DNA of 64,000 nt from an uncultured Lacinutrix sp. (GTDB lineage Bacteria > Bacteroidota > Bacteroidia > Flavobacteriales > Flavobacteriaceae), in the NCBI RefSeq assembly GCF_947500605.1, contig NZ_CANMSJ010000001.1, forward strand, positions 558,001 to 622,000. Reading direction: 5' to 3'. Made by a program: the position numbers and the translations under genes. Below, in pieces: positions 16,301 through 24,643 of the stretch. The notes under the pieces are model-generated. The model did no database searches, was not told the origin of the DNA, and worked only from the letters and a program-made list of their open reading frames with translations. The number at the start of each line of letters is the position of its first letter. The stretch's first letter is position 1.

Positions 16301-16705
16301 ATAATCTCCATTTACTAATACTTGAACATATGTTTTTTGAGATAAAAAAGTGTTTTCTGTTTCACCTTCTTGAATTGGCATCATCCCTTCATACCCTATA
16401 TAACGCGTAATAAAAGCACCTAAAAGAATAAAAACGAAAGCTAAATGGAGTATTAATGTTGCCCATTTTGCTTTTTTATACAAACGGAATCTAAAAATAT
16501 TTCCAAGAAAATTAATGACAAAAAATACCATAATTGCTTCAAACCACCACGTGTTATAAATTAAGGTTCGAGAATAAGGTGTTGGAGAAGTTTCTTGTCC
16601 TGCATCCATAAAAGTACCAACAATCATGGCAGCAGCAAAAAGAATAAATAAAGTGGCTGTTAAACGAGTAGAAAAAAGGATTTTCGTGAGTTTATTTTGC
16701 ATCAT
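13391..16705 (-). CDS. ccsBA: Fused ResB-CcsA cytochrome c maturation protein
   Basis: A 1104-residue fusion of the system II heme export and ligation proteins. The N-terminal ResB/CcsB part has membrane helices near residues 10-30, 55-75 and 80-100, a large periplasmic domain to about 435 and a further helix; after a His-rich linker (about residues 500-520) comes another soluble domain and then the CcsA part with the tryptophan-rich WGRYWGWDPKETW heme-binding motif (about 1010-1022). It attaches heme to CxxCH proteins such as the peroxidase at 55.2-57.0 kb. Two adjacent ATG codons make the start ambiguous by one residue. Confidence 0.93.
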   Translation of the reverse strand: MMQNKLTKILFSTRLTATLFILFAAAMIVGTFMDAGQETSPTPYSRTLIYNTWWFEAIMVFFVINFLGNIFRFRLYKKAKWATLILHLAFVFILLGAFITRYIGYEGMMPIQEGETENTFLSQKTYVQVLVNGDYKINDVPQRLRIEKEVDFSERLNNSLEFNTTYDTTPVSVSLEKFVSSAEKDIIPSENGEEYLKIVEAGDNGPHNHYLKSGEDQLIHNIIFTLNNPKKGAINIVDGENGITIDSPFEGEYLKMATMAEGKLVKDSVQPLVLRARYVIGKMQMVFPKPVIKGEFDIVKKSKLFKGDEDGIVLKVSANGETKKVNLLGGMGTTNQWERLEIGGLDLDFRFGAKLLELPFSIKLNDFVADKYPGTKNSYSAFSSAITVNDAQEGDFDYKIFMNNVLDHRGYRFFQAGFDNNETLTRLSVNHDYWGTWFTYLGYMLLYFGMMAILFDKNTRFADLKRALDKVKDKKSEIISILLVCFSLTGFAQEQHSADDGHDHSQHAVVQQEQTKVNVVEHDEYTYEENKAAVDSILRANIVPKEQADKFGRLVIQDVGGRMMPVNTYASEFLRKLSKSDTYEGFSADQIFLSVQESPAFWYNVPIIYLKAKKDDSLRSIIGVDKSVGYATLGNFFTGNGDYKLAPYLDEAYKAIAPNGYQKEFREADQRVNLLHNTVQGNSLKIFPIPEDENNKWISSNEYRKEHYKEQIKDTIYQSFVNQSFNLYLYRLNNAKQSGDFSEADKILEAFKRNQVKLGSEVMLSEEKINTEILYNKYDIFKNLHYAYMLFGAILFVLLIVQIFKDKSKFLKLLIVTLKILILLSFIAHTIGLILRWYISGHAPWSDGYESMIYVAWATMLFGLMLSSTSNRSLATVYSSLISGKHSSNLTTAAGAFVTSMLLMVAHLSWMDPAIANLPPVLDSYWLMIHVAVIVASYGPFTLSMILGVTVLVLMLLTNKENKEKMLLNIKELTIINEMSLTVGLVMLTIGNFLGGMWANESWGRYWGWDPKETWALISIMVYAFVIHARLVPGLRGRWFFNLMSIIALGFIIFTYFGVNFYLSGLHSYQSGQDLSYKYIGVAVVLITILAVSSYRMYAKYYKK

Positions 16706-16728
16706 ATCAAGGCTCTGTTTAGCTCGTG

Positions 16729-16736
16729 CAAATATA
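16729..16736 (-). promoter_or_regulatory. -7 promoter element for ccsBA
   Basis: On the minus strand, TATATTTG (exact TAnnTTTG match), about 23 bases before the ccsBA start. Confidence 0.5.
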
Positions 16737-16787
16737 ATCCTTTTTGTTTGTTTTAGTTATCGGATAAATGAGGAATTACTGTTAAAA

Positions 16788-17198
16788 TTACGATAAATCT
16801 TTAGCGCGCGCTTCAAAAATTTTTAAGTATAAAAATGAGCCCATTTTTCTAGCACGACGTTTTGCGTTTTCAGCTACATCTCCTTCAAATAATTCGTCTA
16901 TAGTTTGAATCCAATAATTTAACCAAATCCCAAAATGAAGTTCGGTAATACCATTATTATTGTCCTTATCAACTTTTGCATGCACTTCAAGCGGATTGCC
17001 TATATATTTATGCTCTAATTTTCTAGAAAAAAATAAACTAGATTCCCAAAATGTGGTTAAATGATTTAGGTGTTTTTCCCAATCGTTAATTGCATTATTA
17101 AAAATAGGTCCTAAAGTTTCATCATTTCTTATTTTTACATAAAATGAATCTACCAATAACGCTAAATCTTCTCGAGTGTTTATATCTTTTTTCTCCAT
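16788..17198 (-). CDS. Group III truncated hemoglobin
   Basis: A 136-residue globin of the 2/2 (truncated) type, group III. It has the group's DFYVKI-like start (SFYVKIRNDE), the WEKHL...TTFWESSLF helix with aromatic distal residues, and the proximal histidine in NPLEVHAKV (about residue 75). Such globins bind oxygen or nitric oxide in the cytoplasm; their physiological role is unsettled. It follows ccsBA's promoter region, is transcribed from its own -7 element, and has almost no 5' leader. Confidence 0.9.
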   Translation of the reverse strand: MEKKDINTREDLALLVDSFYVKIRNDETLGPIFNNAINDWEKHLNHLTTFWESSLFFSRKLEHKYIGNPLEVHAKVDKDNNNGITELHFGIWLNYWIQTIDELFEGDVAENAKRRARKMGSFLYLKIFEARAKDLS

Positions 17199-17204
17199 TG
17201 TTTA

Positions 17205-17212
17205 CAAAGATA
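17205..17212 (-). promoter_or_regulatory. -7 promoter element for truncated hemoglobin
   Basis: On the minus strand TATCTTTG, an exact TAnnTTTG match. Its G is only seven bases from the ATG at 17198, so the transcript would start one or two bases before the start codon. Confidence 0.55.
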
Positions 17213-17258
17213 CTATTATCATCTTTTTTTTAAGCGTTTGGTTACTTATTTTAGCCGA

Positions 17259-18020
17259 ATGATTTCAGTAGTACTTTTAGGCGCAGGAAATGTAGCCACT
17301 CACCTATTTAAAGCTTTTCATGCTTCGGAAGAAGTAGAAATAAAACAATGGTATAATCGTAGTTTAAAGACGATTGATAAGTATAAAAATAAAGTTGAAG
17401 TAACAGATGATTTATCGTCGTTGGTTCTAGCAGATATTTATATTCTAGCAGTTAGTGATGATGCCATAGAAGATTTATCTATGCAACTCCCTTTTGAAGA
17501 CAGATTAGTTGTCCATACATCTGGTAGCACAAGTTTGTATGCTGTAGATATGAAACAAAAACGAGGTGTTTTTTACCCTTTACAAACGTTTTCTAAAGCT
17601 GCAGATCTCGATTTCACCGATGTTCCTATTTGTATTGAAGCCTTAAAAAAGGTCGATTTACCAATTCTTAAAAAATTAGCCGAAGCTATTGGTAGTAAAA
17701 GCCACAAGGTAAATAGTGACCAACGTCAAGCTTTACATTTGGCAGCAGTTTTTGTAAATAATTTTACAAATCAGCTGTATAGAATGGCACACGAAATTAC
17801 AGAACAAAATGGTGCAGAATTCGACATTTTAAAACCATTAATAAAAGAGACCGCTAATAAAATAGAATCTCTTTCTCCTTATCTCGCGCAAACTGGACCA
17901 GCAATGCGTGACGATAAGAAAACAATAAAAAGACATTTAAAACAACTAGAAAATGAGCAACACAAAGCCGTTTACGAGTTGTTAACCAAATCTATAAAAA
18001 AGACACATGGCAGACGATAA
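17259..18020 (+). CDS. Rossmann-fold DUF2520 oxidoreductase-like protein
   Basis: A protein of about 253 residues with an N-terminal NAD(P)-type Rossmann fold (VVLLGAGNVATHL near residue 4) and a C-terminal helical DUF2520 domain. It resembles ketopantoate and pyrroline-5-carboxylate reductases in layout, but the substrate is unknown. I choose the ATG at 17259, which puts the glycine loop at the very N-terminus; the ATG at 17238 adds seven residues. The gene overlaps kdsC by 14 bases, so translation is coupled. Confidence 0.8.
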   Translation: MISVVLLGAGNVATHLFKAFHASEEVEIKQWYNRSLKTIDKYKNKVEVTDDLSSLVLADIYILAVSDDAIEDLSMQLPFEDRLVVHTSGSTSLYAVDMKQKRGVFYPLQTFSKAADLDFTDVPICIEALKKVDLPILKKLAEAIGSKSHKVNSDQRQALHLAAVFVNNFTNQLYRMAHEITEQNGAEFDILKPLIKETANKIESLSPYLAQTGPAMRDDKKTIKRHLKQLENEQHKAVYELLTKSIKKTHGRR

Positions 18021-18537
18021 AAGTTACAAAGAGTATTTAGTAAACATCAACACCTTTATTTTTGATGTTGATGGCGTATTAACAGACGGCTCTCTTACTA
18101 TAACAGAAACTGGAGACATGTTAAGAACCATGAACGTTAAAGATGGTTATGCTTTAAAACAAGCATTAAACAAAGGCTATAACGTTTGTATTATTTCTGG
18201 AGGAACAAACGAAGGTGTTAAAAAACGTTTAGAAAACTTAGGTGTTTTAGATGTGTTTTTAGGTGCACATAATAAGATAGAACAATTCAATAAATATATT
18301 TCAGATAAAAATATAAAGCCAGAAAACGTGTTATATATGGGAGACGACATTCCTGATATTCCTGTTATGGAATTAGTAGGTTTAGCTACTTGCCCACAAG
18401 ATGCTGTACAGGAAGTGAAACAAGTTTCAAATTATATTTCGCATATAAATGGTGGAAAAGGTAGTGTTCGCGATGTTATTGAACAGGTTTTAAAAGTGAA
18501 AAACGATTGGAATACTTATTTTGATGCTTCAATTTAG
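18007..18537 (+). CDS. kdsC: KdsC-like KDO-8-phosphate phosphatase (HAD family)
   Basis: A 176-residue HAD-IIIA phosphatase with the nucleophile motif FDVDGVLTDG (about 17-26), the second motif IISGG (about 59-63), and the acidic motif GDDIPDIPVM near 117. This is the profile of 3-deoxy-manno-octulosonate 8-phosphate phosphatase, which makes KDO for lipopolysaccharide. Size fits. Related HAD proteins act on other sugar phosphates, so the substrate is likely rather than proven. It lies in an operon with DUF2520, a UbiA enzyme and maf. Confidence 0.82.
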   Translation: MADDKSYKEYLVNINTFIFDVDGVLTDGSLTITETGDMLRTMNVKDGYALKQALNKGYNVCIISGGTNEGVKKRLENLGVLDVFLGAHNKIEQFNKYISDKNIKPENVLYMGDDIPDIPVMELVGLATCPQDAVQEVKQVSNYISHINGGKGSVRDVIEQVLKVKNDWNTYFDASI

Positions 18538-18592
18538 TATTCTATTTAAGTAGACAAAAAAAATAGACTAACATTAATACCATAGATAAACT

Positions 18593-19501
18593 TTGAATTT
18601 ACTAAATCTAATCCGTTGGAAAAATTTATTAATGATTACCGTTGTGCAACTATTAGTTAAATACGCACTATTTCCTGCTTTTGCAATGGACTTGACTTTA
18701 AGTCCGTTAAATTTCTTTTTATTAATAATTGCAACTCTGGCTATTGCAGCTGGTGGTTATATTATTAATGATATTTATGATATTGAAACAGATACCATAA
18801 ACAAGCCAAATAAAGTAATTGTAGGCAAAAAAATAACTGAGAGTTCTGCAAACAAATTATACATACTATTTACTTTTATAGGTGTTTGTATAGGTTTCTA
18901 TCTGTCTCACAAAGTTGGTAGACCTCCATTTTTTGGGCTCTTTGTAATTATTGCAGCAGCACTTTATGTGTATGCTTCTTATTTAAAACAAATTGCCGTT
19001 GCTGGTAATATTATAGTGTCAATATTAGTAGCGCTTAGTTTACTAATTGTTGGAATTTTTGAGCTTATTCCTGCCATGACTATTGAAAACGAAACGGTAC
19101 AATCTACAATGCTTGAGATATTAACAGATTTTGCCATTTTTGCCTTTCTAATTAATTTTATACGTGAAATAGTAAAAGACATTCAAGATGTAGATGGAGA
19201 CCACAAAGTTGGTATGCAAACCTTACCTATTTTATTTGGTAAAGCACGAACTTCTAAAGTAACAATGGGCTTAACTTTAATAACTATTGCTATAATTATA
19301 TACTACATAACTACTTTCTTATATATGCATGTTGCAGCAATAGCTTATTTTCTAATCACTGTTGTTGGACCGTTAATTTACATTGCTATTAAAATGTTTA
19401 CTGCAGAAACCAATAACCATTTTAAACACATTAGTTTTATGCTTAAAATAGTTATGATTACAGGAATGTTATCGATGGCACTTTACAGAATAATACTATA
19501 A
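18593..19501 (+). CDS. UbiA family prenyltransferase, GGGP-synthase-2 like
   Basis: A 302-residue membrane prenyltransferase with about eight or nine helices and the two metal/diphosphate motifs NDIYDIETD (about 62-70) and DIQDVDGD (about 198-205). Bacteroidota members are usually labelled geranylgeranylglycerol-phosphate geranylgeranyltransferase, though the lipid product in this group has not been settled. The frame begins at TTG (18593) giving MNLLNLIRWKNL, the normal family start; no better ATG exists. Two bases separate it from maf. Confidence 0.82.
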   Translation: MNLLNLIRWKNLLMITVVQLLVKYALFPAFAMDLTLSPLNFFLLIIATLAIAAGGYIINDIYDIETDTINKPNKVIVGKKITESSANKLYILFTFIGVCIGFYLSHKVGRPPFFGLFVIIAAALYVYASYLKQIAVAGNIIVSILVALSLLIVGIFELIPAMTIENETVQSTMLEILTDFAIFAFLINFIREIVKDIQDVDGDHKVGMQTLPILFGKARTSKVTMGLTLITIAIIIYYITTFLYMHVAAIAYFLITVVGPLIYIAIKMFTAETNNHFKHISFMLKIVMITGMLSMALYRIIL

Positions 19502-19503
19502 TT

Positions 19504-20097
19504 ATGCTAAACGAAAAACTTAAGAACAGACATATTATATTGGCTTCTGGCTCACCTAGACGTCAAGACTTTTTTAAAAATTTAGGCTTAGACTTCGAAA
19601 TAAGATTAAAAGATATTGAAGAAATTTATCCGCCAGAATTAACCCATTATCAAATTAGTGACTATTTAGCCGAATTAAAATCTCTACCTTTTATTAAAGA
19701 ACTAACAGATAAAGATATCCTAGTTACAAGCGATACAATAGTTTGGCATAAAGACACCGCTTTAGGGAAGCCAAAGGATAATGACGAGGCATTTGCTATG
19801 TTAAAGTCTTTAAGTAACGATACTCATGAAGTTATTACGTCTATTTGTATACGCACAAAAGCTTATAAAAAAACAGTAAATGCCGTTACAAAGGTTACTT
19901 TTAAAGCATTTACAGACAAAGAACTTTGGCATTATATTACAACATATTCTCCTTTAGATAAAGCTGGTGCTTATGGTATTCAAGAATGGATTGGACAAGT
20001 AGGTGTTATTAGTATGGAAGGATCCTATTTTAATGTTATGGGTTTACCAACACACTTGCTTTACGAAACGTTAAATATTATTGCCGACGATTATTAG
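19504..20097 (+). CDS. maf: Maf nucleoside triphosphate pyrophosphatase
   Basis: A 197-residue Maf/HAM1-fold enzyme that hydrolyses modified or non-canonical nucleotides (dTTP and UTP class in the closest relatives). It has ASGSPRR (about 14-20), the catalytic SDTIVW (about 78-83), GKPKDNDEA, and the C-terminal EGSYFNVMGLP. It belongs to the run kdsC - prenyltransferase - maf - lipoprotein, with overlapping or near-touching genes. Confidence 0.9.
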   Translation: MLNEKLKNRHIILASGSPRRQDFFKNLGLDFEIRLKDIEEIYPPELTHYQISDYLAELKSLPFIKELTDKDILVTSDTIVWHKDTALGKPKDNDEAFAMLKSLSNDTHEVITSICIRTKAYKKTVNAVTKVTFKAFTDKELWHYITTYSPLDKAGAYGIQEWIGQVGVISMEGSYFNVMGLPTHLLYETLNIIADDY

Positions 20098-20102
20098 TAT
20101 TG

Positions 20103-20110
20103 TAATTTTG
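20103..20110 (+). promoter_or_regulatory. Promoter for the lipoprotein after maf
   Basis: TAATTTTG fits TAnnTTTG, with a TTG at 20081-20083 spaced 19 bases upstream, matching the Bacteroidota -33/-7 layout. The predicted start is only about five bases before the ATG at 20121. Confidence 0.5.
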
Positions 20111-20120
20111 TAAAAAAAAC

Positions 20121-21035
20121 ATGATTATAAAAAATAAAATCCTTGCATGTTTAGTTGCTGTTTTTGCATTAATACTATCTTCTTGTACTAATAAAGAATC
20201 AAAAAACTTAGACTATTCTAAAGTTGAAACTGAAATAATAACGAGTCCTAAAGCTAAAGCCTTTCAACCTAACAAAAGCTTTAACGATTACTGGTATGCT
20301 GGTGAAGCAGAAATTTCGTCTTATAATCTTGAGCAATCTCGTTATGGAGAGACAAGAAATGGGACAGCCGTTCTAATTTATGTAACAGAACCTTTTTTAG
20401 CCGATAAACAAGTTAAAGCAGACAACAGTAACCCTTCTAATATAAATATTTTAAAGCTAAATAGAACCAAAAACTTCACCACTGGTATTTATCCGTATTC
20501 TATTATGCAGAGTACTTTTTATCCTGTTGCAAATAATCAACATGCAATAAAAGTTAGTTGTTCTATACAAGAATGGTGTGGGCATGTTTACACGCAATTA
20601 AATAACCGCAAGCAGTTTGAAATAGACTCTCACTCCTATTTCGAAAATCAAGCAGATAGTAATTTCGCTTTAGATAAAAACAGTTTAGAAAACGAACTTT
20701 GGACACAATTACGTATTGATCCTAAAAGTCTTCCAACAGGAAAAATTAACATTATTCCATCTTTAGAGTTTGTGCGTTTAAAACACGATCCTTTAAAGGC
20801 ATACGAAGCTTCTGCTACATTAAGCACAGGAAACTATACTCTTAATTACCCAAGTTTAAAGCGTAAACTTAGTATTAACTTTAATCCAGAATTCCCTTAC
20901 GAGATATTAGATTGGGAAGAAAATATAAATGGTGATATTACTAAAGCAACAAGATTAAAAACAATAAAATCTGCTTACTGGAGTAAAAAAAGTAAGAAAG
21001 ATGAAGTGCTAAGAGAAACGCTTTTATTACAATAA
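20121..21035 (+). CDS. Uncharacterised lipoprotein encoded after maf
   Basis: A 304-residue lipoprotein (signal peptide ending LSSC, Cys about 22). The mature region is mixed alpha/beta without a catalytic motif I can recognise; SFNDYWYAGEAEISSY and EWCGHVYTQ are distinctive stretches. Flavobacterial homologues are often labelled septum formation inhibitor Maf only because they follow the real maf; the sequence has none of the Maf motifs. It is presumably anchored to the outer membrane on the periplasmic side. Function unknown. Confidence 0.75.
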   Translation: MIIKNKILACLVAVFALILSSCTNKESKNLDYSKVETEIITSPKAKAFQPNKSFNDYWYAGEAEISSYNLEQSRYGETRNGTAVLIYVTEPFLADKQVKADNSNPSNINILKLNRTKNFTTGIYPYSIMQSTFYPVANNQHAIKVSCSIQEWCGHVYTQLNNRKQFEIDSHSYFENQADSNFALDKNSLENELWTQLRIDPKSLPTGKINIIPSLEFVRLKHDPLKAYEASATLSTGNYTLNYPSLKRKLSINFNPEFPYEILDWEENINGDITKATRLKTIKSAYWSKKSKKDEVLRETLLLQ

Positions 21036-21068
21036 CCAGTATCTTATTTCTATTTAAAATCTTATTTA

Positions 21069-21599
21069 ATGTTTTTAAACAAATTTGAACCAGAACTTAT
21101 AAATACAGTAATTCTATTATCTGTATTTCTTATCATTAGAATAATAGGTAAAATTGCCATTAGAAAAATTGGTGTTAAAAGTGCTATAAATGAAGCTCGT
21201 ATAAGATTAATCTCTAGATACTTTACTGTTACGCTTTTAATTATATTTCTATTTATAGAAGCTTTTATTGTTGGTGTAGAATTAGATGAAATTTCAATTG
21301 TATTCTCTTCTGTATTTGCTGTCATTGGTGTTGGTTTATTTGCCATTTGGTCTATTTTAAGCAATGTCACTTCAGGAATTATTATGTTTTTTTCTTTCCC
21401 ATATAAAGTAGGAGATAAAATAAAAATCCATGATAAAGATTTTCCTATTGAAGCAGTAATAGAAGATATTCGTGCTTTCCAATTACATCTTAGAATGGAT
21501 AATGGAGATTTGGTTACCTATCCAAATAATTTAATTCTTCAAAAAGCAGTAACTTTACTTGAGAAAGATGCCATAGAAGATTTTGGCGATTTCCACTAA
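21069..21599 (+). CDS. Small MscS-type channel protein
   Basis: A 176-residue protein with three membrane helices (about 12-30, 50-70 and 75-100) followed by an MscS beta-domain (VGDKIKIHDKDF, then DLVTYPNN). The third helix is rich in small residues (FAVIGVGLFAIWS) as in the MscS pore. It ends shortly after the beta-domain, lacking the C-terminal cage of the 280-residue type protein. It may be a minimal mechanosensitive channel. Ten bases separate it from corA. Confidence 0.78.
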   Translation: MFLNKFEPELINTVILLSVFLIIRIIGKIAIRKIGVKSAINEARIRLISRYFTVTLLIIFLFIEAFIVGVELDEISIVFSSVFAVIGVGLFAIWSILSNVTSGIIMFFSFPYKVGDKIKIHDKDFPIEAVIEDIRAFQLHLRMDNGDLVTYPNNLILQKAVTLLEKDAIEDFGDFH

Positions 21600-21609
21600 C
21601 TATTAAACT

Positions 21610-22689
21610 ATGGCTAAGAGAAAACCTAAAAAACGTACTCAAAATTATAAAAAACAAGTTGGACAGGTTCCAGGAGCGTTAATTTATAGTGGTACCAAAG
21701 AATCTTCACAATTATTTATAGAATCTTTCGACTACAATAAAGATACTTTTGTAGAAAAAGAATTAAAATCTGTAGAAGAAGCTTTTCAGTTTAAATCTTC
21801 TGGTACTGTAACATGGATTAATCTTAATGGTTTAAACCATATTGATGAAATTGAAAAACTTGGAGCACACTATAACTTACACCCATTAGTCTTAGAAGAT
21901 ATTGTAAGCACAAATCAACGCCCGAAAATTGATGAATATGAAGACTACATATTTATTGTTTTAAAAATGATGTATTATGATGCTGATGAAAATATTATAT
22001 CTGAGCAAGTTAGTTTTATTTTAGGCGAAAATTATGTGCTATCGCTTCAAGAAGCTGAAGGTGATGTGTTCGACTCTTTACGAGAACGTATTCGCCAAAG
22101 CAAAGGTCGTATTCGCGGTTTAGGCTCAGATTATTTGTTGTATGCTTTAATAGATTCTGTAGTAGATCATTATTATGCCATTATTGAAACAATGGGCAAT
22201 AAAATTGAAGATCTTGAAGATAATTTATTCGAAGGGTTAACTAAAGACGAGATTAGTTCAGAAATACAAGGACTTAAACGTGAAGTATTAAAAGTAAGAC
22301 GTGCCATTTTTCCGCTACGCGAAATTATAAATCGTATCGATAAAAGTGATAGTAGACTTATTGAAGAAAAAACACTACACTATTTTAGTGATGTTTACGA
22401 TCATATTATACAAGTGTCAGACACTATAGATATCTATCGTGAAATGATTTGGGGATTAATGGATATGTACATGACTACCATTAGTAATCGCATGAACGAA
22501 GTCATGAAAGTATTAACCATTATTGCAACCATTTTTATACCGTTAACTTTTATTGCTGGTATTTATGGAATGAATTTTGAAAACATTCCAGAATTGCATT
22601 ATAAATATAGTTATCAAATACTTTGGGTTGTAATGATTATTATTTTCTTAGGTATGTTGTATTATTTTAAACGTAAAAAATGGCTATAG
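21610..22689 (+). CDS. corA: CorA-family magnesium/cobalt transporter
   Basis: A 359-residue CorA protein. The large cytoplasmic domain ends in two C-terminal membrane helices; the first is followed by the signature YGMN (about 322-325) that forms the selectivity loop. The lysine-rich C-terminus KRKKWL is family-typical. It mediates passive uptake of Mg2+ (or Co2+). Its start codon follows the MscS-like gene by ten bases, so both membrane proteins are probably made together. Confidence 0.93.
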   Translation: MAKRKPKKRTQNYKKQVGQVPGALIYSGTKESSQLFIESFDYNKDTFVEKELKSVEEAFQFKSSGTVTWINLNGLNHIDEIEKLGAHYNLHPLVLEDIVSTNQRPKIDEYEDYIFIVLKMMYYDADENIISEQVSFILGENYVLSLQEAEGDVFDSLRERIRQSKGRIRGLGSDYLLYALIDSVVDHYYAIIETMGNKIEDLEDNLFEGLTKDEISSEIQGLKREVLKVRRAIFPLREIINRIDKSDSRLIEEKTLHYFSDVYDHIIQVSDTIDIYREMIWGLMDMYMTTISNRMNEVMKVLTIIATIFIPLTFIAGIYGMNFENIPELHYKYSYQILWVVMIIIFLGMLYYFKRKKWL

Positions 22690-22839
22690 TTTAACCTACC
22701 TATCATCTTAAAATTTATTTTGGAATTGTTAATAATCACTAACATACATTTGGTAACCATAATACGACAATTCATCCTTTTATAAATGCAAACAATAAAT
22801 GAGTTAATGATATTTGAGTAATTAATTAAATTACGAAAT

Positions 22840-23226
22840 ATGTCTTACAAAATTTTAATGTTTTTGCATTTGTTTACTGTACTTCCTGCATTTATTATAG
22901 GAACCATAAGTCTTGTCCTAAAAAAAGGAACGAGATTACACAAAGTATTGGGTAGAATATATATGGTGCTTATGCTGTTTACTGCTGTGGTAACTCTTTT
23001 TATGCCAGCTGCAGTTGGACCTACACTTTTTAATCATTTTGGATGGATACATCTCTTTAGCTTTTTAACACTTTATACTGTTCCAACGGCATATACAGCC
23101 ATTAAAAAAGGAAATATAAAAGCCCATAAACGTAAAATGATATTACTCTACTTTGGTGCATTAATTATAGCTGGTGCGTTTACTTTTATGCCAGGACGTT
23201 ATCTACATTCAGTATTCTTTGGTTAA
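22840..23226 (+). CDS. DUF2306 membrane protein
   Basis: A 128-residue protein with four hydrophobic helices. Paired histidines lie in FLHLFT near the start, in RLHKVLGRIYM, in HFGWIHLF and in KAHKRKM, as is typical of DUF2306. Such conserved His in membrane helices could bind heme or metal, but the family's role is unknown. It lies 150 bases after corA, on the same strand. Confidence 0.75.
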   Translation: MSYKILMFLHLFTVLPAFIIGTISLVLKKGTRLHKVLGRIYMVLMLFTAVVTLFMPAAVGPTLFNHFGWIHLFSFLTLYTVPTAYTAIKKGNIKAHKRKMILLYFGALIIAGAFTFMPGRYLHSVFFG

Positions 23227-23282
23227 ACAATTTAATCTTTGTGTTTTAACAAAAGCTTAAAAGTATATAAATGACAAGATTT

Positions 23283-23290
23283 TATCTTTG
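23283..23290 (+). promoter_or_regulatory. -7 promoter element for Lacal_2735 gene
   Basis: TATCTTTG matches TAnnTTTG and ends 13 bases before the ATG at 23303. Confidence 0.5.
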
Positions 23291-23302
23291 TAGAAAAAAA
23301 CT

Positions 23303-23467
23303 ATGTTTCGTATATTTAAAAGTAAGCTCGATACACTGCAAGATTCTTACAAAAAAACATTAGAACAATGTAATAAAGTGTCTTCTTTAAATGAAAATGA
23401 AAAGGATGCAAAACAACTTGAGGCGCAAAAAATATTAGAACAAATAGAAATACTACAGCAACACTAA
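23303..23467 (+). CDS. Lacal_2735 family small protein (DUF6435)
   Basis: A 54-residue protein starting MFRIFKSK and continuing as a charged coiled coil (heptad-like Leu and Ile, many Lys, Glu and Gln) to the C-terminus LQQH. The MF-x-x-FK start and the following helix match the Lacal_2735 family, whose role is unknown. It is too short for ordinary gene finders but has its own -7 element. It is followed by the reductase gene after 39 bases. Confidence 0.75.
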   Translation: MFRIFKSKLDTLQDSYKKTLEQCNKVSSLNENEKDAKQLEAQKILEQIEILQQH

Positions 23468-23506
23468 ATATAGTATCTTCGTGCCTAATTTATTTAAAAG
23501 GAAATT

Positions 23507-24622
23507 ATGAATTGTTTACTTACCGGAGGAACTGGAATTGTTGGAAGTCACGTAATATTCGATTGGCTTAAACAAACCTTTATTAGTAATTCTCAAGATC
23601 ATTTATACTTAGTTATTAGAGATAGTCATATTCCTGCAAAAGAGCGCTTAATAAATGTATTAAATAATGCTACAAAACCAGATTATCTAAACAATTACAG
23701 TTTAGAGCAATGTCTAGAGAAAATTACAATAATAGCAGAAGACCTTGTAAGTATAAAAAAAGAGACACTTCAGGCTTTTAATTTTTCTACAATTATACAC
23801 TGTGCTGGTTCTACTAATTTGTCTCACGCAACAAATTCTAAAACTGTAGTACACGAGCAAAATTATGTTGCGACGAAACAACTTTTAGAAAATCTTCCAG
23901 AGAGTGTAAACCGATTTATATACATAAGTACAGCCTACTCTTTTGGTATTCAAAACGAAGTAGTAAACGATAGTATTTCTAAATATAACGTTAGTAGTTT
24001 TAGAAATCCTTACGAGCAGTCTAAATTCGAAACCGAACAATATGTTATTAAAAAGTGTGAAGAAATTAATATTTCTTCTCAAATTTTAAGACCAAGTATT
24101 ATTTGTGGCAGACTAATAGATAAGCCCTTTTTTGAAACACCTAAATATGATGTTTTCTATTCATGGCCAATGTTTTTAGATAAATATTCTAAGAAATTTA
24201 AAGATGCGTTTAGAATATGGATTGATAAAGAAAGTGGACTAAATATAGTACCTGTAGATTTTGTATCTAAAGCGATATTGTATGCTGTTGAACATCCTGA
24301 AATTAAAGAATTAAATATTGTAAATCCAAAACAGGTTTTACACAAGGACTATGTTGGGAAAGTGCTTGAATCTTTTCAAATAAATAATTACGAGTATATA
24401 GACCAAATGCCATTAGATCTTAATAGCTTTGAAGCTCTATATTATAAAACGATTGGTCAATTGTTTAAAAACTATATTTCTATTCCAGACTTACAGTTCG
24501 ATGCTAAACGTATTAAAGAAATTATTAATCAATTAAAATTAGAGACTACACTTGGTGTACACGATAATTTTATGAATTTAATTAACTTTTCGGTAGAAAA
24601 TAAATTTAAACAGAGTTACTAA
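23507..24622 (+). CDS. Extended SDR / thioester-reductase-like protein
   Basis: A 371-residue NAD(P)-binding protein. TGGTGIVGSH (about 6-15) is the nucleotide loop; the catalytic Tyr-x3-Lys lies in NPYEQSKFE (about 168-176). The shape matches the NAD_binding_4 (male sterility) group, which reduces thioesters or acts on acyl chains. No carrier domain is attached. The substrate cannot be told. A -7-like TATCTTCG lies near 23471. Confidence 0.78.
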   Translation: MNCLLTGGTGIVGSHVIFDWLKQTFISNSQDHLYLVIRDSHIPAKERLINVLNNATKPDYLNNYSLEQCLEKITIIAEDLVSIKKETLQAFNFSTIIHCAGSTNLSHATNSKTVVHEQNYVATKQLLENLPESVNRFIYISTAYSFGIQNEVVNDSISKYNVSSFRNPYEQSKFETEQYVIKKCEEINISSQILRPSIICGRLIDKPFFETPKYDVFYSWPMFLDKYSKKFKDAFRIWIDKESGLNIVPVDFVSKAILYAVEHPEIKELNIVNPKQVLHKDYVGKVLESFQINNYEYIDQMPLDLNSFEALYYKTIGQLFKNYISIPDLQFDAKRIKEIINQLKLETTLGVHDNFMNLINFSVENKFKQSY

Positions 24623-24643
24623 TTTTTAAAATAGGTTCACTTA

